Assembly (NCBI RefSeq): GCF_024435355.1 | Contig: NZ_JAMJWG010000024.1 | Location: 97,149 to 161,148 of the forward strand | DNA length: 64,000 nucleotides | Direction: 5' to 3' | Source of the DNA: Streptomyces odontomachi | GTDB lineage: Bacteria; Actinomycetota; Actinomycetes; Streptomycetales; Streptomycetaceae | Part shown: in pieces, positions 41,145 to 49,734 of the stretch | Numbering within the stretch: position 1 is the first letter of the stretch | Layout of the letters: each line of letters begins with the position of its first letter | The notes under the pieces: generated by a model | What the model was told of the DNA's origin: nothing | Databases searched by the model: none | Seen by the model: only the letters and a program-made list of their open reading frames with translations | Program-made: the position numbers and the translations under genes

Positions 41145-43277
41145 GTGGCGGAGCAACGGCCGGGGGACACGTACAACTCGGTGAGCGGTGGGGTGCACTT
41201 CGGTGCGGTGGTCCAGGGCCGGCAGGTCAGCCTGCGGCTGCCGCCCGAGGTGGAGCCGGCGCTGTCGGGGTTACCGAAACCGGCGTCCGGGTTCGTCGGA
41301 CGGGACGCGCACGTCCGGGAGCTGCTGGAGGCGCTCGCACCCGAGCGTCCGCAGGAAGCGGTGCCGGTCGCGGCGGTGGCCGGGCTCGCCGGGGCCGGGA
41401 AGACCGAGCTGGTCGTGCAGACGGCCACGCGTGCGCTCGCGCGGGACGGGTGGTTCCCCGGCGGGGTCCTCTTCGCCGACCTCAACGGCTACGACGCGGA
41501 GCGGCGGCTGACCGCCCAGCAGGTGCTCGACGGTTGGCTACGGGCCCTCGGGGTGCCCCCGGAGCACATCCCCGACGCCGAGCAGGACCGCGTCCGCCTG
41601 TACCGGTCCGTGCTCGCGGCCCACGCCGCGCAGGGGCGCCGGCTGCTCGTCGTCATCGACAACGCCGGCGCCGACGACCAGGCCCGCCCCCTCCTCCCCA
41701 CGGACGGCACCACGGCCGCACTCGTCACCTCCCGGCACACCCTCGACATCGGCGCCCGCCTCCATGACCTGCCCGTTCTCGACGGTGCCGAGTCCGTGCA
41801 GCTGCTGCGGCAGGCGCTCCGGGAGGCCCGGGGCCCGGACGGCGGGCGACGGATCGACGACGAGCCGGACGCGGCGGGGCGGCTGGCCGAGCTGTGCGCG
41901 GGGCTGCCGCTGGCGCTGCGGATCGTGGCGGCGCTGCTCGCCGACATCCCGAACCGGCCGGTCGCATCGCTGGTCGCGGCCCTGGAGGACGCGCAGACCC
42001 GGCTCGACCGGCTGAGCCGGGCGGACCGCGCCGTCCGGGCCGCGTTCGCCCTCTCGTACCAGGGCCTGCCGGGCGCTCAGGCGCGGCTGTTCCGGCTGCT
42101 GGCGCTGAACCCGGGGCCCGAGATCTCGACGGCCGCCGCGGCAGCCCTCTCGGAAGCCGCCGCGGACGGCACCGAGGGGGTGCTCGGCGATCTCGTCCGG
42201 GCCCACCTCGTGGAGCCGGCACCGGTGTGGGGGCGTTGGCGGCTGCACGACCTGATCCGGCTCTACGCCGACGAGCAGGGCGTGCGGCAGGCCGACGAGG
42301 ACGGGCGGGACGCCGCGTACCTTCGCCTGCTGGACCACTACACGACCGGCGCCCGCGCCGCCTGCTGCCACCTCATGCCCGACGTCTTCTCGTCGCTCGC
42401 CGGGAACGCGGACCTGTTTCCCGACCTGCGCACGGCCCTGGCGTGGCTGGACGCGGAACGCGACAACCTGGTGGCCGCCGTCACCACGGCCGGCACGGCC
42501 CATGCCAGCCTGAGGGTCACCACCGCCTCGGTGCTGGAGCCGTTCCTCTCGCTGCGCCGCCACCACGACGACTGGCTCGCCACCACCACCGCCGCGGTCG
42601 ACCTCTGCCGGGCCATCGGCCGGCGCGACCGCGAGGGCTGGGCGCTGAACAGTCGCGCGACCGCGCTGACGGTGCTGCACCGGTTCGACGAGGCCGCCGA
42701 CACGCTCACTTCGGTCCTCGCCCTGCAACGCTCGACGGGTGATCGCCAAGGTGAGGGCAGGGCCCTGACCAGCCTCGGCGCGCTGCACCTGGAGGCGCAC
42801 CGGTGGGACGAGGCCGTCGAGACGCTCACCGCGGCCATCGCCGTCCACCGCGAGACCGGCGAACGGTACGGCGAGTGCAAGGCGCTCAGCAATCTCGGCA
42901 CGTCACTCTTCGCGGCCGGCCGGCCCACCGACGCCGTGGACATCCTCACCCGAGCCGCGGACCTCGCCCGGTCCCTCGGAGAACGGCGCGGCGAGGCCGT
43001 CATCCTCACCAACCTCGGCAACGCGCTGGGCGTGCTCGGCCGCCACGACGCCGCCGTCGAGGCCCTGACCGACGCCATCGCCCGCTATGAAGCACTCGGC
43101 GATCACCACGGCGTGGGCATGGCCCAGAACAACCTGGGCAACCAACTCCGGGCGCTGGGACGGTCCGACGACGCGGCTCGGGCCTTCTCCGTCGCCGCCG
43201 AACTCCTCGGGCAGGCCGGTGACCGGTTCAACTGGCTGAAGGCGACGACCAACCTGGTGCAGTTGCAGCAGCCCTGA
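41145..43277 (+). CDS. STAND (NB-ARC-like) ATPase with TPR repeats and N-terminal amyloid-like motif
   Basis: 710 residues from GTG 41145 with GGGGGAGG upstream. The N-terminus YNSVSGGVHFGAVVQGRQVS matches the N-x2-SG-x(3-4)-G-x-VVQ pattern of Streptomyces STAND proteins, proposed as a bacterial amyloid signalling sequence. NB-ARC core: Walker A GLAGAGKTELV (80-90), Walker B RRLLVVIDNAGADD, ALVTSRH sensor, GLPLALRIVAALL (GxP). At least five TPR-like repeats follow (ALTSLGALHLEAHRWDEAVE; ALSNLGTSLFAAGRPTDAVD). Downstream is a secreted amidase on the same strand but with its own leader. Likely a signal-sensing switch; effector unknown. Confidence 0.85.
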   Translation: MAEQRPGDTYNSVSGGVHFGAVVQGRQVSLRLPPEVEPALSGLPKPASGFVGRDAHVRELLEALAPERPQEAVPVAAVAGLAGAGKTELVVQTATRALARDGWFPGGVLFADLNGYDAERRLTAQQVLDGWLRALGVPPEHIPDAEQDRVRLYRSVLAAHAAQGRRLLVVIDNAGADDQARPLLPTDGTTAALVTSRHTLDIGARLHDLPVLDGAESVQLLRQALREARGPDGGRRIDDEPDAAGRLAELCAGLPLALRIVAALLADIPNRPVASLVAALEDAQTRLDRLSRADRAVRAAFALSYQGLPGAQARLFRLLALNPGPEISTAAAAALSEAAADGTEGVLGDLVRAHLVEPAPVWGRWRLHDLIRLYADEQGVRQADEDGRDAAYLRLLDHYTTGARAACCHLMPDVFSSLAGNADLFPDLRTALAWLDAERDNLVAAVTTAGTAHASLRVTTASVLEPFLSLRRHHDDWLATTTAAVDLCRAIGRRDREGWALNSRATALTVLHRFDEAADTLTSVLALQRSTGDRQGEGRALTSLGALHLEAHRWDEAVETLTAAIAVHRETGERYGECKALSNLGTSLFAAGRPTDAVDILTRAADLARSLGERRGEAVILTNLGNALGVLGRHDAAVEALTDAIARYEALGDHHGVGMAQNNLGNQLRALGRSDDAARAFSVAAELLGQAGDRFNWLKATTNLVQLQQP

Positions 43278-43470
43278 CCAACACGACGAAAACGGACCGT
43301 CACGGTGCCGGGTGCGCGATCGGGGTTCCAGGAGTCACGTATCGCGTGCGATGCGCGATCGCAACGAAAACCGCAAGGGACCTCCCCCACCTGATCGTTG
43401 ACCTCTGGTACCACTGTGTACAAGCGCAGGCAGGCACCCCCAGGAGCGGGGGGCACACCGAGGAGCTTCC

Positions 43471-45531
43471 TTGCACACCTCGCACCACACGCCCGGATCC
43501 ACGCCCAGAACACCTGGAACGCACCGGCGTAAGAAGACCCTTCGCTGGATCTCCGCGACCGTCGCGGGCGGAGCCCTGGCCGCCGGCGCGTTCGCGCTCC
43601 TGCCGGCGCTGGCGGAAGCCGACGGCACGAGCGCCGCCACGCACCCCGGAGTGCAGGGCGCGTACGAGGCCGCCGCCGCCGAGTACGACGTACCGCTGGC
43701 CGTGCTGATGGGCGTGGCGCACGAGGAGTCCGGGTGGCAGGTGCACCGGGGCTACAGCGCGGACGGCGGGTGGGGGCCGATGAACCTCACCGACGTCACA
43801 CCGGACATGGTGGCCACGGGTGCCCCGGGAGCCGCCGGCCGGGCCGACGCGAAGGCGTTGGCGGGTCGTGCGTCGGCGCACACCCTCCAGAAGGCGGCCG
43901 AGCTGACCGGCATCGACGAGGACGACCTGCGGCACGACGCCGAGAGCAACATCCGCGGCGGCGCCGCGCTGCTCGCCGCGTACCAGAGGGACCTGGGCGG
44001 CGCGGCGTCCGAGCAACCGGCCGACTGGACGGCGGCCATCGCGCGCTACAGCCGGATGACGGACGAGAAGGCCGCCACCGCGTTCGTCGACGACGTGTTC
44101 CGGACGATCAGGGCCGGGGCCCGTCAGCGGGTCCGGCAGGCACCGCCGACCGGGAACGCGGCCGCCGCGGAGGCCAGGGCCGCCGACGCCACCGGCGCGG
44201 ACGGGCGGACGGAGACGAAGTCGGCCGAGACCGTCACCCTGGCCGCCGCCCCCTCCGCCCGTCCGGCCACCGGCCAGCTGGACAAGCTGAAGTTGGCCGA
44301 CGCCGCCTCCCCCGAGGCCGAGTGCCCGGCCTCGATGAACTGCGCGTTCGTCCCGGCCGACCCGTCGAACGGGCAGGTGGCCGACCGTCCGGCGGACGGC
44401 ATCAAGATCACCGAGATCGTGCTGCACACCACCGAGGAGACGTACGACAAGACCATCAACATCTTCCAGACGCCGGGCAACGCGTCCGCGCACTATGTGA
44501 TGCGCGCTTCGGACGGCGCGGTCACGCAGATGGTGGCCGACAAGGACATCGCCTTCGGGGACGGCAACTACTGGAGCAACCTGCACTCCGTGCAGATCGA
44601 GCACGAGGGCTACTCGGCGCGCGGCGCCGACTGGTACACGGACGCGGCGTACCGGCAGACGGCCACGCTGGTGCGGTACCTGGCCGCCAGGTACGGCATC
44701 CCGCTGGACCGCCAGCACATCGTCGGCCACGACAACGTGCCGGCACCGTCGGACAAGGGGATCGCGGGGCAGCACTGGGACCCGGGGTACGCCTGGGACT
44801 GGTCACGCTTCATGCGGCTGGTCGGCGCACCGGTCGACGCGGGCCGGCACGGCGTGGGTCCGGTGGGGACCGCGGTCACCATCGCACCGGGCTTCGCGGC
44901 GAACCGGCAGACGTACACGGTCTGCCCGGAGGACGACCCGACCGGCGCCACCACCGCGTGCACACCGCTGACCGCGCCGTCGAACTCCCTGTTCGTGCAC
45001 AGCGCGCCCGGTGAGGACGCGCCGCTGCTGCTCGACCCGGTGCTGCATCCGAACGCCACGGCCGGCACCGACCGGGTCAACGACTGGAGCACCACGGTCC
45101 AGGACGGCCAGCAGTTCGTGGTGGCGGACCGGCAGGGTGACTGGACGGCGATCTGGTTCGACGGGCAGAAGGGCTGGATCCACAACCCGGGTGGCCGGAA
45201 CACCGTGCCCGCCCACGGTGTGCGGATCATCGCCGCGGCGGCCGGCAGCGAGGCCGCGCCGGTGTACGGCACGGCCTACCCGAACGCGGACGAGTACCCG
45301 GCCGGCCTCTCCCCGTCGACGCAGGCCCCGCTGACCGCCGCCGGCTACCGGATCCCCGCGGGCCAGGCGTATGTCGCCAACCAGGCGGCGGTCCCCAGCG
45401 ACGACTTCTTCCCGTCCAGCGGGACCGTGGTGCACGGCGCCCGGACGTACTACACGATCCAGTTCAACCACCGGTACATCCAGGTGGATTCGGCCGACGT
45501 GACGGTGTCGCGGGGCAGGGCAGGTCGATGA
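43471..45531 (+). CDS. secreted N-acetylmuramoyl-L-alanine amidase with lysozyme-like N-terminal region
   Basis: 686 residues. TTG 43471 with GAGGAG five bases upstream is the start; the signal peptide has RRKKTLRWISATVAGGALAA and a cut near ALAEA (about 50). Residues 60-215 resemble a lytic-transglycosylase/goose-lysozyme region (VLMGVAHEESGWQVHRGYSA). Residues 312-450 are an amidase_2 domain with probable zinc ligands His319 (VLHTTE), His420 (VGHDN) and Asp437 (HWDPG). The C-terminal 230 residues look like SH3-type wall-binding repeats. It should cleave the amide bond between muramic acid and the stem peptide. A strong terminator follows. Confidence 0.88.
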   Translation: MHTSHHTPGSTPRTPGTHRRKKTLRWISATVAGGALAAGAFALLPALAEADGTSAATHPGVQGAYEAAAAEYDVPLAVLMGVAHEESGWQVHRGYSADGGWGPMNLTDVTPDMVATGAPGAAGRADAKALAGRASAHTLQKAAELTGIDEDDLRHDAESNIRGGAALLAAYQRDLGGAASEQPADWTAAIARYSRMTDEKAATAFVDDVFRTIRAGARQRVRQAPPTGNAAAAEARAADATGADGRTETKSAETVTLAAAPSARPATGQLDKLKLADAASPEAECPASMNCAFVPADPSNGQVADRPADGIKITEIVLHTTEETYDKTINIFQTPGNASAHYVMRASDGAVTQMVADKDIAFGDGNYWSNLHSVQIEHEGYSARGADWYTDAAYRQTATLVRYLAARYGIPLDRQHIVGHDNVPAPSDKGIAGQHWDPGYAWDWSRFMRLVGAPVDAGRHGVGPVGTAVTIAPGFAANRQTYTVCPEDDPTGATTACTPLTAPSNSLFVHSAPGEDAPLLLDPVLHPNATAGTDRVNDWSTTVQDGQQFVVADRQGDWTAIWFDGQKGWIHNPGGRNTVPAHGVRIIAAAAGSEAAPVYGTAYPNADEYPAGLSPSTQAPLTAAGYRIPAGQAYVANQAAVPSDDFFPSSGTVVHGARTYYTIQFNHRYIQVDSADVTVSRGRAGR

Positions 45532-45601
45532 CCGACTCATCACGCTGAACGGTACATGTAGTACATACGCGGCACATAGGCGGCGTATACGCGACACACA
45601 T

Positions 45602-45634
45602 ACCGCCCCGGTCCTTTTGGGCCGGGGCGGTTTC
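45602..45634 (+). terminator. intrinsic terminator after the amidase gene
   Basis: ACCGCCCCGG, an 11-base loop region TCCTTTTGGG, then CCGGGGCGGT followed by TTCC: a nine- to eleven-base GC stem with a short pyrimidine tail, about 70 bp after the amidase stop. It is the clearest rho-independent terminator in the window. Confidence 0.85.
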
Positions 45635-45720
45635 CGTTCGCCTTCATTCGCCTTCCATTCGCCTTCCCACTCGCCTTTTCGTCCACCTTTTCGTCCGCCT
45701 TTCGTCCGCCTTCCGCGCGC
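45632..45720. repeat. TTCGCCTTC / TTCGTCCGCC tandem short repeats
   Basis: About eight degenerate units of 10-13 bp, first TTCGCCTTCA-like, then TTTTCGTCCGCC-like. They directly follow the terminator and are unusually T-rich for this genome. With the rest of 45532-45969 they form a 438-bp gene-free gap upstream of the xylose-type binding protein. Confidence 0.75.
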
Positions 45721-45836
45721 TCGATTCCCGGCAGACGCCCATGGCCCGCGGGGAGTTTGATCAAGAAATGAATGGCTTGTACATCGCACGGACACCCCTC
45801 AAGACCCCTCGCACCCGCACACTCCGCCGTCAGGTC

Positions 45837-45853
45837 TGTTCATCATGTGAACA
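45837..45853. promoter_or_regulatory. TGTTCA-TCATG-TGAACA palindrome, candidate operator
   Basis: TGTTCATCATGTGAACA is a perfect six-base-arm palindrome about 117 bp upstream of the binding-lipoprotein start. Sugar-uptake genes of Streptomyces are often controlled by GntR, LacI or ROK repressors on such sites. No matching regulator gene is adjacent apart from the convergent ArsR-type gene. Confidence 0.4.
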
Positions 45854-45969
45854 CGGTCAACTAATTCAGCCCACTGTGGCTTGACTCCTTGACGTCCGAC
45901 ATGTCCACGAGGTTGGCTTTCTGCCGACCTCGGCCGGCACCTGCGGGCCGCTCAGGGAGGTACGGAGAC

Positions 45970-47172
45970 GTGGAGAACGTGACGCGCGGGCCCGCAGCGG
46001 GCAAGGCGCGAGGCAGGGGGAACGGGGCACGGCGGGGCAGGACGCGTGGCACGGCGGGGGGCGCGATACGGGGCGCGGCCACCCTCGCCGCCGTCTGCGC
46101 GCTCACCCTCGCGGTCAGCTCGTGCTCGAGCGTGCTGGGCGAAGACGACACCACGCAGCACAAGGGCGACGATGTGAAGATCGGCCTGTTGCTGCCCGAG
46201 AAGGAGACGGCGCGGTACGAGAAGTTCGACCGGCCGGTCTTCGAAAAGGAGGTCCAGCAACTGACCAACAGCAAGGGCTCGGTCACCTACGCGAATGCGG
46301 ACGGTAAGGCGAGTACGCAGGAGGAGCAGTTCTCCCGCATGATCGACCAGCACATGGACACCATCGTGGTCGACTCGGTGGACGCCAAGACGATCGCTTC
46401 CCAGGTCCGCACGGCCAAGGACGCCGGCATCAACGTCATCGCTTACGACCGGCTCGCCGAGGGCCCGGTCGACGGCTACGTCACCTTCGACGGCGAGCTG
46501 GTCGGCCAGGAGCAGGCCCAGGCGCTCACCGAGGCGCTCGGCCTCAAGCCCGGCGAGAACGACCAGAAGACCAAGATCGTCATGATCAACGGCGCATCGA
46601 ACGACCCGAACACGGCGCTGTTCAAGAAGGGCGCCCTGCGCGAGCTGTCGAACCGGGTGACGATCGCCAAGTCGTACGACACCGCCGACTGGAAGCCGTC
46701 GAACGCGCGCGCCCACATGGCCGACGCGATCAAGGAGCTGGGCGGGCAGCAGATCGACGGGGTCTACTCCGCCAACGACGGCATGGCGGGCGGCATCATC
46801 GACGCCCTGAAATCCGCCGGGATCAGCCCGCTGCCGCCGGTCACCGGACAGGACGCCGAGCTGACCGCGGTACAGCGGGTGATCAGCGGCGAGCAGTACA
46901 TGAGCGTGTACAAGCCCTACCGCGACGAGGCCGCCGCGGCCGCCAAGATGGCCGTCAAGATCTCCCAGCACCGGATGGTCGAGTACGACGCACTGGCCAT
47001 GGACCGGTCCCAGAACTCCAGCACGAAGCGGATCCCGTCCCATCTGGTCCAGGTCCAGCCGCTGACCAAGAGCACGGTCAAGGCCACGGTGGTCCGGGAC
47101 AAGATCTACACGGTGCGGCAGATCTGCACGTCGAAGTACACCCTGGCGTGCCAGGAGGCGGGACTGGAGTAA
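45970..47172 (+). CDS. xylose-type sugar-binding ABC lipoprotein (XylF-like)
   Basis: 400 residues from GTG 45970, with AGGGAGG nine bases upstream. Long basic N-terminus, hydrophobic stretch and lipobox LAVSSC (Cys about 56). The mature part is a type I periplasmic binding protein (DDVKIGLLLPEKETARYEKF, DTIVVDSVDAKTIASQVRTA, INVIAYDRLAEGPVDGYVTF, GVYSANDGMAGGIIDAL, PVTGQDAELTAVQRVISGEQ), close to XylF/ChvE. It should bind a pentose or similar sugar outside the membrane. No ATPase or permease gene follows, so it is an orphan or pairs with a remote transporter. Confidence 0.85.
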   Translation: MENVTRGPAAGKARGRGNGARRGRTRGTAGGAIRGAATLAAVCALTLAVSSCSSVLGEDDTTQHKGDDVKIGLLLPEKETARYEKFDRPVFEKEVQQLTNSKGSVTYANADGKASTQEEQFSRMIDQHMDTIVVDSVDAKTIASQVRTAKDAGINVIAYDRLAEGPVDGYVTFDGELVGQEQAQALTEALGLKPGENDQKTKIVMINGASNDPNTALFKKGALRELSNRVTIAKSYDTADWKPSNARAHMADAIKELGGQQIDGVYSANDGMAGGIIDALKSAGISPLPPVTGQDAELTAVQRVISGEQYMSVYKPYRDEAAAAAKMAVKISQHRMVEYDALAMDRSQNSSTKRIPSHLVQVQPLTKSTVKATVVRDKIYTVRQICTSKYTLACQEAGLE

Positions 47173-47245
47173 CGGTCCGGTCGGCGGGGCGCCGGGTGCA
47201 CAAACGTTTCGTTGCACCCGGCGCGTGCCCTTCGCCAGGCGGTCG

Positions 47246-48025
47246 TCACGTGCTCGTGGTCGACCGTGTGTCCCCGAGCGCCGCCGTCTCGATGCCGAGC
47301 CATTCCCGCAGGCCCGTCTCGCCGGCCGGCAGGATCCGCAGGGCCCGGCAGTGCGGGGCGCGCCCCAGCCAGCCCCTCTGCACCAGGGCGTCCAGGACGG
47401 CGGCACCGACGGCGCCGGACAGGTGGTGCCGCTGCTCGGTCCAGTCGACGCAGTAGCGCACCATCCGCCGACGGGTCCGGGGGCGTGCCACGCCCGCCTC
47501 CGCCAGTCGCCGCCAGCCGTGCGGAGTGATCTCGTAGGCGAGGTCGTGTCCGGTGGAGGCGAGCCGGTCCCGCTCGGCGCGCTCCAGATCGTGCCGGCCG
47601 TCGCCCCCGACCACGGCACCGTCGTCGATCAGGGCGCCCAGCACGGCGACGCCGAGGTGTCCCGCGATGTGGTCGTAGCAGGTACGGGCGGTGCGCAGGG
47701 CCCGGGCACGGGTGCCGGCGCGCAACGACCGGGGCTGGAAGGGCTCCGCCAGACGGGCCAGGGCCTCGATGGCGCCGGCCACGTCGGGGGAGGCGAGTCC
47801 GTAGTAGCGGCGCCGGCCCTGGGTCTGCACGCGCAGCAGGCCGCCGTCGACGAGTTGCGTGAGGTGACCGCTCGCCGTGGACATCGCCACGCCGGCCTCC
47901 GACGCGAGCATGGACATCGGAAGCAGGCGGCCGTCGAGCAGGGCGAGCAGGATGCGCGCTCTCGTCCGATCACCGATGAGGGCGGCCGGGTCGACGAAGT
48001 TCACGTCTCCGGACAGGTCGCGCAC
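47246..48025 (-). CDS. ArsR-type winged-helix regulator, 259 residues
   Basis: GTG 48025 follows AAAGGAGGG. Residues about 10-75 form an ArsR winged helix (ALIGDRTRARILLALLDGRL, MLASEAGVAMSTASGHLTQL, VDGGLLRVQTQGRRRYYGLA). The longer C-terminal part (ARTCYDHIAGHLGVAVLGAL, TRRRMVRYCVDWTEQRHHLS, GAVGAAVLDALVQRGWLGRA) is typical of actinobacterial ArsR proteins that sit next to MFS pumps. Its Cys and His residues could bind metal or sense redox. It is divergent from the DHA2 pump gene and probably represses it. Confidence 0.8.
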   Translation of the reverse strand: MRDLSGDVNFVDPAALIGDRTRARILLALLDGRLLPMSMLASEAGVAMSTASGHLTQLVDGGLLRVQTQGRRRYYGLASPDVAGAIEALARLAEPFQPRSLRAGTRARALRTARTCYDHIAGHLGVAVLGALIDDGAVVGGDGRHDLERAERDRLASTGHDLAYEITPHGWRRLAEAGVARPRTRRRMVRYCVDWTEQRHHLSGAVGAAVLDALVQRGWLGRAPHCRALRILPAGETGLREWLGIETAALGDTRSTTST

Positions 48026-48290
48026 GGGAAACCCTCCTTTCGCCGGGTCCGTCTCTCGTCAGGCCCGGTCTCTCGCCGGGTGCGGTCTCTCGCCGGGTCC
48101 TGTCGTCACGGGTCCGGTCCCGGGCCTCCATCCGAGTCCCGCACGATCCCGACCCACGTCCAGTGTCACGCCTACATGCTTCGGCGCCCACCGAAGTCTT
48201 CCGGCCCTAGCGTGCCAGTGTCAGGACGAGGCGCCGTGGACGGTCGGCGCACCTCGTCGACGCACCACGGTCCCGGAGGGAGGGTCTGCG
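48026..48290. promoter_or_regulatory. divergent spacer with TCTCTCGCCGGGT repeats
   Basis: The region between the ArsR-type gene and the DHA2 pump gene. TCTCTCGCCGGGT- or TCTCTCGTCAGGC-like units occur four times at 48035-48110 with about 21-bp spacing. A lower-GC CACGCCTACATGCTTCGG segment follows and may hold the pump promoter. The regular repeats are candidate binding sites for the ArsR-type protein. Confidence 0.4.
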
Positions 48291-48293
48291 TTG

Positions 48294-49718
48294 GTGGGCG
48301 ACAGGCTGGTGAACGATCGGGCGGTGTCCGCGCCGTCGTCGCGCCGGACCCGGCTGCCGTTGATCTCGCTGTGCATCGGCTACATCATGGTCATCCTGGA
48401 CGCCACCATCGTCACGGTGGCGCTGCCGCCCATCGGGCGGGAGTTCCCGACCGCCGGCGGTGACCTCTCCGGCGTCCAGTGGGTGGCCGACGGCTATACG
48501 GTGATCTTCGCGGCGCTGCTGCTGTCGGCGGGCTCCATCGGGGACCGGTTCGGCGGGCGTTCGGTCTTCCAGGTCGGGCTCGCGCTGTTCGTCGTCACGT
48601 CGGCGGGCTGCGGGCTCGCCCCGTCACTGGGCTTCCTGATCGCGATGCGGCTGCTCCAGGGCGTGGCTGCCGCGCTGGTCGTGCCGACCTCGCTGGCCCT
48701 GATCCGCGCCTCCTACCCGGACCGCGTCTCGCGTGCCCGTGCCATCGGCGTCTGGGGCATGATGGGCGGTCTTGCCGCGGCGTCCGGGCCGGTGCTCGGC
48801 GGGCTGCTGGTGGCCGCACTCGGGTGGCGGGCGGTGTTCTTCGTGAATCTGCCGATCGGCGTCCTGGGGCTGCTGATGACCGCCCGGCATGTGGTCGCCC
48901 CACGGCCCGTCCGCACCTCCCGGCTCGACGCGCCGGCCCAGTTCCTCGCCGTCGGGACGCTGGGCGGGCTGGCCTACGGGATCATCGAGGCCGGGCATGC
49001 CGGATGGACGGCCCCCGGTGTCCTGGGCGCGCTGGCGGCGGCCGTGCTCTGCCTCGTGGCCTTTCTGCTGCGGGAGAGCCGCGCCACTGACGCCATGCTG
49101 CCGCTCCACCTCTTCCGCGACGCCGCGTTCTCGTCCGCGACCGCCATCGGGTTCCTCATGAACGTGGGTTTCTACGGGCAGCTGTTCGTCGTCAGCTTCT
49201 ACTTCCAGCAGTACCGCCATGACGGCGTGCTCCTCGCCGGCCTGGCGATGCTGCCGCAGACCGCGATGGTCGCCGTCTCCTCGGCGCTCGGCGGGCGGCT
49301 GACGGCACGCAGCGGGCCCCGTGCGCCGATGCTGGTGGGCCTGGTGACCGGTGCGCTGGGTTTCCTGGGACTGCTGGTGGCGGGACGCACCACGCCGTAC
49401 GCGGTGCTCGTCCTGCCGTTGGCGGCGATCGGGTTCGGCACGGCCTTCACGATGCCCGCGGCGGTCGCGGCCGTCGTGGAGTCGGCGCCCGGCGACCGGG
49501 CGGGCCTGGCGTCCGGGGTGCTCAACGCGAGCCGGCAGGTGGGCAGCGCCATGGGCGTCGCGGTGCTCGGCGCGCTGGTCGCCCAGGGCTCCGACTTCGC
49601 CGCCGGGATGCGCACCGGCGCGTGGATCAGCGCCGCCTGCTTCCTCGCCGGCGCCGTGCTCGCCCTGGCGGGCGGGGACGGGCAGCACGGTGAGGAACCC
49701 CGCGGAATCCCGGCCTAG
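48294..49718 (+). CDS. DHA2-family MFS drug efflux transporter
   Basis: 474 residues from GTG 48294 (TTG 48291 is equally possible; GGAGGGAGGG lies upstream). About 14 membrane helices. Motif A GSIGDRFGGRSVFQVG, helix-1 LCIGYIMVILDATIVTVALP (motif D1 of DHA2 proteins) and helix-5 motif C-like GPVLGGLLVAALGWRAVFFV. It exports small hydrophobic compounds by proton antiport. Likely controlled by the divergent ArsR-type regulator. Its stop codon lies in a hairpin shared with the stop of the convergent TPR gene. Confidence 0.88.
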   Translation: MGDRLVNDRAVSAPSSRRTRLPLISLCIGYIMVILDATIVTVALPPIGREFPTAGGDLSGVQWVADGYTVIFAALLLSAGSIGDRFGGRSVFQVGLALFVVTSAGCGLAPSLGFLIAMRLLQGVAAALVVPTSLALIRASYPDRVSRARAIGVWGMMGGLAAASGPVLGGLLVAALGWRAVFFVNLPIGVLGLLMTARHVVAPRPVRTSRLDAPAQFLAVGTLGGLAYGIIEAGHAGWTAPGVLGALAAAVLCLVAFLLRESRATDAMLPLHLFRDAAFSSATAIGFLMNVGFYGQLFVVSFYFQQYRHDGVLLAGLAMLPQTAMVAVSSALGGRLTARSGPRAPMLVGLVTGALGFLGLLVAGRTTPYAVLVLPLAAIGFGTAFTMPAAVAAVVESAPGDRAGLASGVLNASRQVGSAMGVAVLGALVAQGSDFAAGMRTGAWISAACFLAGAVLALAGGDGQHGEEPRGIPA

Positions 49719-49734
49719 GCCGACAGGGCCTAGG
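49714..49734. terminator. hairpin CCTAGGCC-N5-GGCCTAGG carrying both convergent stop codons
   Basis: Perfect eight-base arms around a five-base loop. The left arm contains the TAG of the DHA2 gene (49716-49718) and the right arm the complementary CTA of the TPR gene (49730-49732). A symmetrical element at convergent 3' ends probably terminates both transcripts. Confidence 0.65.

Noticed and set aside
43277..43470. A c-di-AMP (ydaO-type) riboswitch before the secreted amidase, as known for some Streptomyces wall hydrolases
   Set aside because: I could not find the conserved ydaO-type core; only a generic leader and a strong ribosome binding site are visible.
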